Source of the DNA: Bacteroidota bacterium
Lineage (GTDB): Bacteria > Bacteroidota > Bacteroidia > Bacteroidales > UBA932
Reading direction: 5' to 3'
Length of the DNA: 9,420 nucleotides
Assembly: GCA_009778375.1 (NCBI GenBank)
Contig: WRJW01000182.1
Location: 1-9,420, forward strand
Every line of letters starts with the position of its first letter. The first letter of the stretch is position 1. Position numbers and translations under genes: made by a program. Positions 1 to 6,720 of the stretch are shown here, piece after piece. The notes below the pieces were generated by a model. It was given only the letters and a program-made list of their open reading frames with translations, was not told where the DNA came from and did no database searches.

Positions 1-735
1 CAGGCTTTGCGCGAAATGAGCAACCGAATGGAAGAGCTTCCGGGCGCAGACGCCTTTCCGGTTGACCTTCCGGCCATTATTTCCAATTTTTACGCCCGCG
101 CCGGCATTGTGCTCCTGAACAATGGCCAAACGGGATCGGTCACCTTTATCGGAACGGTATCCCCTGCCGGAGGAAACCTCAAAGAGCCCGTTACCGAATC
201 GACCAAAAAAGCCGCCCGATGTTTCTACGCCTTAGCCCAAAACCGCGCCGACCGCAAACGCTACCCCGCCGTAGACCCCATCGAAAGTTACTCCAAGTAT
301 TTAGAATATCCCGAAATGGTGGAATACTTTAACCAAAAGGTACATCCGGGTTGGGTAAATATGGTTTGGGAGGCCAAAAACATAGTCCTGCGCGGCAAAG
401 AGGCCTACGAGCAGATCAATATTTTGGGAGACGACGGTGTTCCCCTTGAGTACCACCTGCGTTACTGGAAGTCGGAACTCGTCGACTTTGTGATCCTCCA
501 GCAGGACGCCTTTGACCCCATCGATGCTTCTACCTCTATGGAAAGACAGGAATATATGTTAGAAAAAATCTTGAACGTATGCAGACAAGAAGTTCACTTT
601 GATCGATTTGAGGATTGCTCCAACTACTACAAAAAACTCATCAACCTCTTCCGCCAAATGAACTATGCTACCTTTAAGGATCCCCATTTTAAGAAATACG
701 AATCAGAGATCGACAAACTTATTAAGCAAGGCTGA
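1..735 (+). CDS. atpA: V-type ATP synthase catalytic subunit A, C-terminal part (5' end outside window)
   Basis: This is the C-terminal 244 residues of the catalytic A subunit (NtpA-like) of a V/A-type ATPase, the cytoplasmic subunit that hydrolyses or makes ATP. The frame is open to base 1, so the gene is cut by the window edge and the TTG at 7 is not a real start. The family signatures seen are QALREMSNRMEELPG at the left edge, FYARAGIV, GSVTFIGTVSPAGGNLKEPV, and the PAVDPIESYSKY block that closes the nucleotide-binding fold. The helical C-terminal domain follows. The Walker A P-loop and the bulge domain typical of A subunits must lie upstream and cannot be inspected. The stop is TGA, 2 nt before the subunit B start, which implies translational coupling. 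Bacteroidetes operons usually carry subunit E and a DUF2764 gene further upstream; that is family knowledge, not seen here. Confidence 0.96.
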   Translation, partial: QALREMSNRMEELPGADAFPVDLPAIISNFYARAGIVLLNNGQTGSVTFIGTVSPAGGNLKEPVTESTKKAARCFYALAQNRADRKRYPAVDPIESYSKYLEYPEMVEYFNQKVHPGWVNMVWEAKNIVLRGKEAYEQINILGDDGVPLEYHLRYWKSELVDFVILQQDAFDPIDASTSMERQEYMLEKILNVCRQEVHFDRFEDCSNYYKKLINLFRQMNYATFKDPHFKKYESEIDKLIKQG

Positions 736-737
736 CT

Positions 738-2060
738 ATGAAAACCAAAGCATTTCAACGCATATATACTCAATTAGAGGGGATTACCAAGGCCACCGTA
801 CTGCTCCACGCCCCGGGTGTAGCCAACGACGAATTGGCCACCGTGGCGGGCAGATTGGCCCAGGTGGTAAAGATTAACGGCGACTTGGTTACCCTTCAGG
901 TATTTGCCGGAACAGAAGGGATTCCCACCAACGCAGAAGTTATTTTTCACGGAGAACCTCCTGCCCTCAACGTCAGCGACGAGTTGTCGGGACGCTTTTT
1001 TAACTCCTACGGAGAACCTATTGACAAAGGCCCCGCCATAGAGGGGGAACGTCGCCAAATTGGAGGGCCGTCGGTCAATCCCTACAAACGGAAACAACCT
1101 TCTCAGTTAATTCCAACCGGAATAGCCGGTATTGACCTCAACAACACTTTGGTATCGGGTCAAAAGATTCCCTTTTTTGCCGACCCCGACCAGCCCTACA
1201 ATCAGGTTATGGCTATGGTGGCACTTAGGGCGGACGTAGATAAAATTATATTGGGAGGTATGGGACTGAGCAACGACGACTACCTCTACTACAAACAAAG
1301 TTTTGAAAACGCGGGAGCCCTCCACAAAATCATCAGTTTTGTAAATACCACCGAACAGCCTCCGGTAGAGCGCCTGTTGATTCCCGATATGGCCCTGACC
1401 GCCGCCGAATATTTTGCCGTTGACAAAAATGAAAAGGTATTGGTATTGCTGACAGATATGACCCTCTATGCAGACGCGCTGACCATTGTGAGCAACCGGA
1501 TGGACCAGATCCCCTCCAAAGACTCTATGCCCGGATCGCTCTACAGCGACTTGGCCAAGATCTACGAAAAGGCGGTCCAGCTCCCCTCGGGCGGCTCTAT
1601 TACCATTATTGCCGTAACTACCCTCAGCGGAGGCGACATTACCCACGCTATTCCCGATAATACCGGCTATATTACAGAAGGACAGCTCTTTTTACGTACC
1701 GATTCCGACACCGGAAAGGTCATTGTAGACCCCTTCCGCTCCCTGTCGCGACTCAAACAGTTGGTCATCGGAAAACAAACCCGCGAAGATCACAATCAGG
1801 TTATGAACGCCTCTGTGCGCCTCTACGCCGACGCCGCCAACGCCAAGACCAAATTAGAAAATGGTTTTGACCTGAGCGATTACGATCTGCGCTGTTTGGA
1901 ATATGCCAAAGCCTACGCCCAATACTTGCTGGCCATAGACGTAAACATCAACACCACCGAGATGCTCGACCGCGGCTGGGAACTCTTTGGCAAATATTTT
2001 ACCAAAACCGAGGTAGCTATTAAACACGAGTTGGTACAAAAATATTGGAAAGACGCTTAA
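738..2060 (+). CDS. atpB: V-type ATP synthase regulatory subunit B
   Basis: A complete 440-residue B subunit (NtpB-like), the non-catalytic partner that alternates with A in the hexameric head. The N-terminal beta-barrel is followed by the conserved QLIPTGIAGIDLNNTLVSGQK block (about 121-141). Where a catalytic subunit would have a P-loop, this one has the degenerate FADPDQPYN (about 147-155), as expected for B. SLSRLKQL carries R338, which matches the arginine finger that B contributes to the catalytic site of A. The helical C-terminal domain ends at KYWKDA. Length is close to the usual 430-460. The ATG start lies 2 nt after the subunit A stop with no Shine-Dalgarno, in line with translation coupled to the upstream gene. 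The gene sits between A and D in the expected order. Confidence 0.97.
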   Translation: MKTKAFQRIYTQLEGITKATVLLHAPGVANDELATVAGRLAQVVKINGDLVTLQVFAGTEGIPTNAEVIFHGEPPALNVSDELSGRFFNSYGEPIDKGPAIEGERRQIGGPSVNPYKRKQPSQLIPTGIAGIDLNNTLVSGQKIPFFADPDQPYNQVMAMVALRADVDKIILGGMGLSNDDYLYYKQSFENAGALHKIISFVNTTEQPPVERLLIPDMALTAAEYFAVDKNEKVLVLLTDMTLYADALTIVSNRMDQIPSKDSMPGSLYSDLAKIYEKAVQLPSGGSITIIAVTTLSGGDITHAIPDNTGYITEGQLFLRTDSDTGKVIVDPFRSLSRLKQLVIGKQTREDHNQVMNASVRLYADAANAKTKLENGFDLSDYDLRCLEYAKAYAQYLLAIDVNINTTEMLDRGWELFGKYFTKTEVAIKHELVQKYWKDA

Positions 2061-2069
2061 CCCCAAGCC

Positions 2070-2681
2070 ATGGCTATTAAATATCAGTTTAATAAAACTT
2101 CGCTCAACGACCTCAACAAGCAGTTAAAGGTGCGTACCGGAGCTTTGCCTACCCTTAAAAATAAGGAATCGGCCTTAAGGTTTGAGGTAACGCGCGCCAA
2201 AGAGCGTTCCCGCGCATTGGTGCAGGAGTTGGAGCAAGCCATTGCCTCTTACCACTATATGGCCTCTCTTTGGAACGAGTTCGATCCCAAACTGATTGCC
2301 GTTTCGGATGTTGCGCTCGAAACGGTCAAGGTGGCCGGTGTCAAAACCCCTTTGCTCAAAGAGGTACTTTTTTTGACTCCTCCCTACTCCTTTTTTAATA
2401 CCCCCTTTTGGTATGCAGACGGGATTGCCATACTCAAACGGTTGGCGCAATTAGGCATTGAGAGCGAAGTCTACGCAGAAAAGATGCGCCTCCTTGACTT
2501 TGCCCGTAAAAAGACGACCCAAAAGGTAAATCTCTACGAAAAGGTACAGATTCCCGGTTATCAGGAAGCAATCCGCAAAATAAAACGCTTTATGGAGGAT
2601 GAGGAAAATTTGTCCAAAGCCGCCCAAAAGATTGTTAAGAAGAGACACCTTAAAGAAGAAGAGGAGGAGGCTGCACGATGA
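2070..2681 (+). CDS. atpD: V-type ATP synthase subunit D (central rotor stalk)
   Basis: A 203-residue subunit D (NtpD-like). This protein forms the long antiparallel coiled coil that turns inside the A/B head and passes torque to the membrane ring. The N-terminal helix has the family pattern FNKTSLNDLNKQLKVR followed by a leucine- and lysine-rich stretch (TLKNKESALRF). The C-terminal helix runs from about residue 150 and ends in a charged tail rich in Lys and Glu (KEEEEEAAR). Predicted coiled coil at both ends with a globular middle agrees with the family. It begins 9 nt after the subunit B stop. Its own stop overlaps the ATG of subunit I (ATGA at 2678-2681), and the codons for the poly-Glu tail contain a Shine-Dalgarno-like AGGAGG for the next gene. 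Confidence 0.95.
   Translation: MAIKYQFNKTSLNDLNKQLKVRTGALPTLKNKESALRFEVTRAKERSRALVQELEQAIASYHYMASLWNEFDPKLIAVSDVALETVKVAGVKTPLLKEVLFLTPPYSFFNTPFWYADGIAILKRLAQLGIESEVYAEKMRLLDFARKKTTQKVNLYEKVQIPGYQEAIRKIKRFMEDEENLSKAAQKIVKKRHLKEEEEEAAR
2665..2670 (+). promoter_or_regulatory. Shine-Dalgarno-like AGGAGG before subunit I
   Basis: AGGAGG lies 7 nt upstream of the ATG at 2678, a perfect match and spacing to the canonical site. It is embedded in the Glu codons at the end of subunit D. This supports the ATG at 2678 (MIVPMNKYSF) over the in-frame ATG at 2690. Bacteroidetes generally make little use of Shine-Dalgarno pairing, so the match may be a by-product of GAG/GAA codons. Confidence 0.5.
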
Positions 2682-4513
2682 TTGTTCCGATGAATAAATA
2701 CTCCTTTGTGCTCCACCACGCATCTTCCCCAACTTTTTTGGAACAGATACAGGAGCTGGGATTAGTCGACGTCAGTCGAAAGCAAAAAGCAATGGACGAA
2801 ACGTCTAAAGAGATGCACGCCCAATTGTTGCGCTATAAAAACGCCCTCAAGTTTTTGACCTCCGTCAAGCCTGTGGCTGCGACTCCGGCTCAGCCTGCCG
2901 ATCCGTCGGAACTTCCTTTTGTAGAAAGCCCCGATGTTATTGACTTGCAAGCAGCGCTGGGTGCGATCGAAACGGCCATTGCCCGCAAAGAGCAGATAGC
3001 GCAGCAAAAACAGAGCGTCCGCAAAGAAATGGCCGCCGCCGCTCCTTGGGGATCCTTTGGCCGGGGAGAAAAAGAACGACTCCACGCCTTAGGCTTCACC
3101 CTTCACGCCTATTCCTGCGCCCAAAAACGCTTCCGCTCCGATTGGGAAGAACAGTACCCCCTCTTTGAAATCAACCGGATAGACGGAACCATCTATTTTG
3201 TGGCGCTTCAGGAGCAGGGAGAACCTTTTGACTTTCCTTTGTCCGAAGTCAAGTTTCCCGAACATGATCTTAGCGCCTTAGAAACAGAAATGAACGCTTT
3301 AGAGAGGGAGGCCGCCGAGATTGACCGGAACATGAGCGACCGGCGCCCTTTCATTGACCCGCTAAAAAACCATATTGCATGGATCCAGAGCGAATTTGAA
3401 CGCTATTTAGCCGGTAAAAGCGTCCAAAAAGAGGCCGAAGAAACGATTGATATCTTTACCGGATTTGCCCCCAGGTCCGACAGTGATCGGATAGGCATGT
3501 TTTTAGAAGAGACCTCTGTACTCTATGTAGAAGAGGAGGCCAAAGAGGAAGACCTCCCTCCTGTCAAACTCAAAAATAACTGGTTTGCACGTTTGTACGA
3601 GCCTATTGGCGAACTTTATATGTTACCCAAATATGGAGAATTAGACCTTACCCCCTATTTTGCCCCCTTTTATATGCTCTTTTTTGGGCTGTGTTTGGGC
3701 GATATGGGCTACGGATTGGTGCTGATTCTTGCCGGTTTTGCCGTTAAAAAATTCATCCCCTCCCTAAAAGGCTACGCCAATCTGGTCCAACTGCTCGGCG
3801 TGGGAGCCATCCTGATGGCCTCCCTGTTAGGCGGAGTCTTTGGCGTATCGCTCAGCGAAGCATCCTTTGTTCCGGAAAAACTCAGGAGTGCTTTTTTCTC
3901 CAGCAATCAACTCTTTTGGTTTGCCATTCTCTTTGGGATTTTCCAAATTCTTTTTGCCCGCATCCTTTCTGCCGTCGACACCATTATCAGAAAGGGGTGG
4001 CAACACGGTATGAGCAACATAGGTTGGGCCATACTCATTGCCTGGCTCAGCGTTGCGTATGCATCCGGAGAAGTCAAAGGTATTAACATTCCAAAGATTA
4101 TCAGTCTAATATGGCTTGGAATTTCTCTGTCGATGATTCTCTTTTTTACCAAGACCAAAGGAAACATTTTTACGCGACTCTTTAGCGGAATAACCGCTCT
4201 ATACGACATTACCGGCGTATTTGGAGATATTCTCTCCTACATCCGTCTCTTTGGATTGGCCATGTCGGGAGGCATATTGGGACTGATTGTGAACAGCGTG
4301 GCATCCGGCATGTCGGGCATCCCTTATGTGGGTTGGTTCTTGGCCATACTGATGCTGTTGGTGGGACATACCCTTGTGTTGCTCCTCTCCTGCTTGGGCG
4401 CTTTTGTGCACCCCATGCGTCTGACCTTTGTAGAATTTTATAAAAATGTCGGCTTTGGAGGAGGCGGCCGACCCTTTAAACCTCTTAGAAAAGAGACAAC
4501 TAATGCAAACTAA
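2678..4513 (+). CDS. atpI: V-type ATP synthase subunit I (membrane stator, a-subunit homologue)
   Basis: A 611-residue subunit I (NtpI-like), the stator that carries the two ion half-channels beside the rotor ring. The N-terminal half (about 1-320) is cytoplasmic, charged and partly coiled coil. The C-terminal half has seven or eight membrane segments, starting near residue 326 with YFAPFYMLFFGLCLGDMGYG, a strong family signature. The essential stator arginine is R523 in DILSYIRLFGLAMSGG. A second conserved arginine is R581 in AFVHPMRLTFVEFYKNVGF, close to the GGGGRPFKPL end. The MIVPMNKYSF start fits the family. The gene overlaps subunit D by 4 nt, which suggests translational coupling, and precedes subunit K by 15 nt. 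The length is on the short side compared with about 650 residues in many homologues but is complete. Confidence 0.96.
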   Translation: MIVPMNKYSFVLHHASSPTFLEQIQELGLVDVSRKQKAMDETSKEMHAQLLRYKNALKFLTSVKPVAATPAQPADPSELPFVESPDVIDLQAALGAIETAIARKEQIAQQKQSVRKEMAAAAPWGSFGRGEKERLHALGFTLHAYSCAQKRFRSDWEEQYPLFEINRIDGTIYFVALQEQGEPFDFPLSEVKFPEHDLSALETEMNALEREAAEIDRNMSDRRPFIDPLKNHIAWIQSEFERYLAGKSVQKEAEETIDIFTGFAPRSDSDRIGMFLEETSVLYVEEEAKEEDLPPVKLKNNWFARLYEPIGELYMLPKYGELDLTPYFAPFYMLFFGLCLGDMGYGLVLILAGFAVKKFIPSLKGYANLVQLLGVGAILMASLLGGVFGVSLSEASFVPEKLRSAFFSSNQLFWFAILFGIFQILFARILSAVDTIIRKGWQHGMSNIGWAILIAWLSVAYASGEVKGINIPKIISLIWLGISLSMILFFTKTKGNIFTRLFSGITALYDITGVFGDILSYIRLFGLAMSGGILGLIVNSVASGMSGIPYVGWFLAILMLLVGHTLVLLLSCLGAFVHPMRLTFVEFYKNVGFGGGGRPFKPLRKETTNAN

Positions 4514-4528
4514 CAAAAAAATCATATT

Positions 4529-4987
4529 ATGACTCTACCTTTTATTTTAGCTTATGTGGGCATGGCAGCCATGCTTGCTCTTTCCTGTATCGGGAGCGCC
4601 ATAGGCGTAACCATGGGAGGAAACGCCACCATCGGCGCCCTCAAGAAAAACCCCGATATGTTTGGATCTTCGATGATTCTTTGTGCCTTACCCTCTACGC
4701 AGGGTCTTTACGGCTTTGCCGGATTCTTCCTGCTTTTAAACACCCTCGGGACGGCCACCGTCCTTACGCTGGGACAAGGCTTAGCCGTTTGTGCCGCAGG
4801 ATTAGCCTTAGGCTTTGTAGGTTTGTTTTCGGCCATACAGCAGGCTTCACTGGTAGCCAATGGTATTGTAGAAATTGGCAATGGAAACGACGTATTTGGA
4901 AAAACGATGATTTTGGGCGTATTTCCCGAATTGTACGCCATTCTATCTTTTGCTTCCACTTTCTTAGTGATTTCTATCGTACTTTAA
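4529..4987 (+). CDS. atpK: V-type ATP synthase subunit K (rotor-ring proteolipid)
   Basis: A 152-residue, very hydrophobic protein with four membrane helices made of two duplicated hairpins (about 5-75 and 80-152), the NtpK-type proteolipid of the rotor ring. The first hairpin has Gln in place of the ion-binding acid (ALPSTQGLYGF), and the second keeps the single Glu, E134 in FPELYAI, as in family members that bind one ion per four helices. L54, T57, Q58, Y61, Q105 and E134 line up with the Na+ ligand set of Enterococcus hirae NtpK (L61, T64, Q65, Y68, Q110, E139), with the same internal spacings. The ATG follows an A-rich 15-nt leader (CAAAAAAATCATATT) without Shine-Dalgarno, a common Bacteroidetes arrangement. 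It is the last ATPase gene in the operon. Confidence 0.96.
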   Translation: MTLPFILAYVGMAAMLALSCIGSAIGVTMGGNATIGALKKNPDMFGSSMILCALPSTQGLYGFAGFFLLLNTLGTATVLTLGQGLAVCAAGLALGFVGLFSAIQQASLVANGIVEIGNGNDVFGKTMILGVFPELYAILSFASTFLVISIVL

Positions 4988-4999
4988 ACCCAATTATTT

Positions 5000-6385
5000 A
5001 TGCCGCTGATTACGTCCATTTCGGGAATCAGGGGCACCGTGGGAGGCGTGACGGGAAGTGCCCTCACGCCTCTTGATTTGCTCCGGTTTACCGCCGCCTA
5101 CGCCCAATGGATCAAACAGGCAACGGAAAAGCCTCGTTGCACCGTAGTGGTGGGACGAGACGCCAGATTGTCGGGCGATATGTTCAATCGCTTAGTGTGC
5201 GGTACGCTGCTTAGCTGCGGGATTGACGTAACGGATGCCGGTCTGGCGGCCACCCCCACGGTAGAGATGGCCGTGGTGTGGGAAGAAGCAGAGGGGGGGA
5301 TCGTCCTGACCGCCTCTCATAATCCGCGGGAGTGGAACGCCCTCAAGCTCCTCAATCATCGGGGAGAATTTCTCAACGCCCCGGAAACCGCCGCCCTGTT
5401 GGCCATGGCCAAAAAGGGGATTTTTGATTTTGCACCGGTAGACGCTTTGGGCAAATACCGTCAAAAAGACTTTAGTCAGCAACATATAGATGCAGTCATC
5501 GGTCATTCTTTGGTAAATGTATCTGCCATTTACCGCCGCGGATTCAAAGTCGCCGTTGACGCCGTAAACTCCGTGGGTGGAATCATCGTCCCCAAACTCT
5601 TAGAAAACTTGGGTGTCACCTGTGTGCCCCTCCACTGTAATCCCACCGGAGATTTTGCCCATAATCCGGAGCCTTTACCCGAAAACCTCTCCGAATTATC
5701 GCGGTTGGTGGTATCGGAGGGGGCCGATTTGGGCATAGCCGTAGATCCCGATGTAGACCGCTTAGCTTTTGTCTGCGAAGAGGGTACCCCATTTGGAGAA
5801 GAGTATACCTTAGTGGCCGTAGCCGACTATGTGTTGGGAGTGCGACAAGGAGCTATCGTATCTAACCTCTCTTCTACCGGAGCTTTGACCGACGTGGCGG
5901 AGCGCCATGGATGTGCAAGTTATACCTCCGCAGTAGGAGAAGTCAATGTAGTGGCAACCATCAAGCAAAGGGAAGCCGTTGTGGGAGGAGAAGGCAACGG
6001 AGGGGTTATCATGCCCGACCTCCACTACGGACGGGATGCCCTTATAGGCATCGCCTTGTTTCTTACCCATTTGGCCAAAAGCAATTCGACCTGTTCTGCC
6101 TTAAAGGCCCAATATCCCACCTACTACATGGTCAAAGACCGCATAGAAGGGATCACCCCTTCTGCTTTTAAATCCCTTGTTCCTTCTATAAAAAGGCTCT
6201 TCGCGGGTGCAGAGGTAGACGAGCGCGACGGAATCAAAATAGCCTTTAAAGAGGAAAAAAAGTGGCTGATCGTCCGTCCCTCCAACACCGAGCCGATTTT
6301 ACGGCTCTATGCAGAAGCTGAAAAATTAGCTGATGCACAAGAACTTATTAGGATGTTGAAAAATCATCATATTTTATCATCATAA
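5000..6385 (+). CDS. glmM: Phosphoglucosamine mutase / phosphohexomutase, GlmM-like
   Basis: A 461-residue alpha-D-phosphohexomutase, probably GlmM, which interconverts glucosamine-6-phosphate and glucosamine-1-phosphate on the way to UDP-GlcNAc. All four active-site loops are present: the phosphoserine loop TASHNPREWNALK with S106, the Mg2+ loop DPDVDR (D249, D251, D253), the sugar-recognition loop GGEGNGG (329-335), and the phosphate-binding loop RPSNTEP (426-432). The N-terminal SISGIRGTVGG is also typical. The GEGNGG loop differs from the GEMSGH/GEQSGH forms of proteobacterial enzymes but is usual in Bacteroidetes and archaeal relatives, so phosphomannomutase or phosphoglucomutase activity cannot be excluded. 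The start lies 12 nt after the subunit K stop, with an A/T-rich leader and no visible promoter between, so it is probably transcribed with the ATPase genes. Confidence 0.9.
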   Translation: MPLITSISGIRGTVGGVTGSALTPLDLLRFTAAYAQWIKQATEKPRCTVVVGRDARLSGDMFNRLVCGTLLSCGIDVTDAGLAATPTVEMAVVWEEAEGGIVLTASHNPREWNALKLLNHRGEFLNAPETAALLAMAKKGIFDFAPVDALGKYRQKDFSQQHIDAVIGHSLVNVSAIYRRGFKVAVDAVNSVGGIIVPKLLENLGVTCVPLHCNPTGDFAHNPEPLPENLSELSRLVVSEGADLGIAVDPDVDRLAFVCEEGTPFGEEYTLVAVADYVLGVRQGAIVSNLSSTGALTDVAERHGCASYTSAVGEVNVVATIKQREAVVGGEGNGGVIMPDLHYGRDALIGIALFLTHLAKSNSTCSALKAQYPTYYMVKDRIEGITPSAFKSLVPSIKRLFAGAEVDERDGIKIAFKEEKKWLIVRPSNTEPILRLYAEAEKLADAQELIRMLKNHHILSS

Positions 6386-6388
6386 TTT

Positions 6389-6419
6389 TTTGGCGATTAG
6401 CAAAATTTACCTACCTTTG
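6389..6419 (+). promoter_or_regulatory. Bacteroidetes-type promoter for rpmE2
   Basis: TTTG at 6389-6392 and TACCTTTG at 6412-6419 are separated by exactly 19 nt, an exact match to the -33/-7 consensus of the Bacteroidetes primary sigma factor (TTTG-N19-TAnnTTTG). The -33 box begins 3 nt after the glmM stop. Transcription should start a few bases after 6419, giving a short leader of about 20-25 nt before the rpmE2 ATG at 6450. It marks the beginning of a new transcription unit, independent of the ATPase operon. Confidence 0.85.
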
Positions 6420-6449
6420 CCTCCCCATTTTTTAATTAAACTACTCTTC

Positions 6450-6710
6450 ATGAAGAAAGGTATTCATCCGGACGCTTACCGCCTTGTTGCGTTTAAAGAT
6501 ATGTCCAACGACCATTTATTCATTACCCGCTCGTGCGTAAATACCAAGGAGACCACCACCGTAGACGGGGTCGAATATCCTTTGTACAAATTAGAAATCT
6601 CCAACACCTCCCACCCCTTTTACACCGGTAAGATGAAGTTGGTAGACACCGCCGGACGCGTCGACAAGTATCTGAGCAGGTACAAACAACATCAAAAAAA
6701 GTCTAACTAA
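6450..6710 (+). CDS. rpmE2: Ribosomal protein L31 type B (bL31B)
   Basis: An 86-residue 50S ribosomal protein L31 of the type B, zinc-independent class. It begins MKKGIHPDAYR and contains FKDMSND, the hallmark ISNTSHPFYTGK and VDTAGRVDKYLSRY. It has only one cysteine (C29) and so lacks the zinc-binding CxxC pairs of type A L31. A longer reading from the TTG at 6390 would overlap the promoter and add 20 residues foreign to the family, so the ATG at 6450 is chosen. It is the first gene of a unit driven by the consensus promoter just upstream. In many bacteria type B L31 replaces type A when zinc is short; in Bacteroidetes it is often the ordinary form, and no Zur-like operator was recognised here. 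Confidence 0.97.
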   Translation: MKKGIHPDAYRLVAFKDMSNDHLFITRSCVNTKETTTVDGVEYPLYKLEISNTSHPFYTGKMKLVDTAGRVDKYLSRYKQHQKKSN

Positions 6711-6720
6711 CAATACAAAG

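Noticed and set aside
1107..1190. A missing P-loop in subunit B as a sign of a broken gene
   Set aside because: B subunits of V-type ATPases naturally have a degenerate nucleotide-binding loop; the rest of the protein and R338 are intact.
774..1646. Long antisense open frames opposite atpB
   Set aside because: They have no recognisable domain or start context and lie wholly opposite a well-conserved ATPase gene; they are shadows of its codon bias.
4657..4664. TATGTTTG inside atpK as an internal promoter
   Set aside because: It matches the -7 box, but the bases 19 nt upstream are GGCG, not TTTG, and it lies in conserved coding sequence.
4681..5076. Alternative-frame open reading frame spanning the atpK-glmM junction
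   Set aside because: The product is Arg/His-rich with no family features, and both underlying genes are clearly real in other frames.
6390..6449. N-terminal extension of L31 from a TTG at 6390
   Set aside because: It overlaps the consensus promoter, adds residues foreign to L31, and the family start MKKGIHPD lies exactly at 6450.
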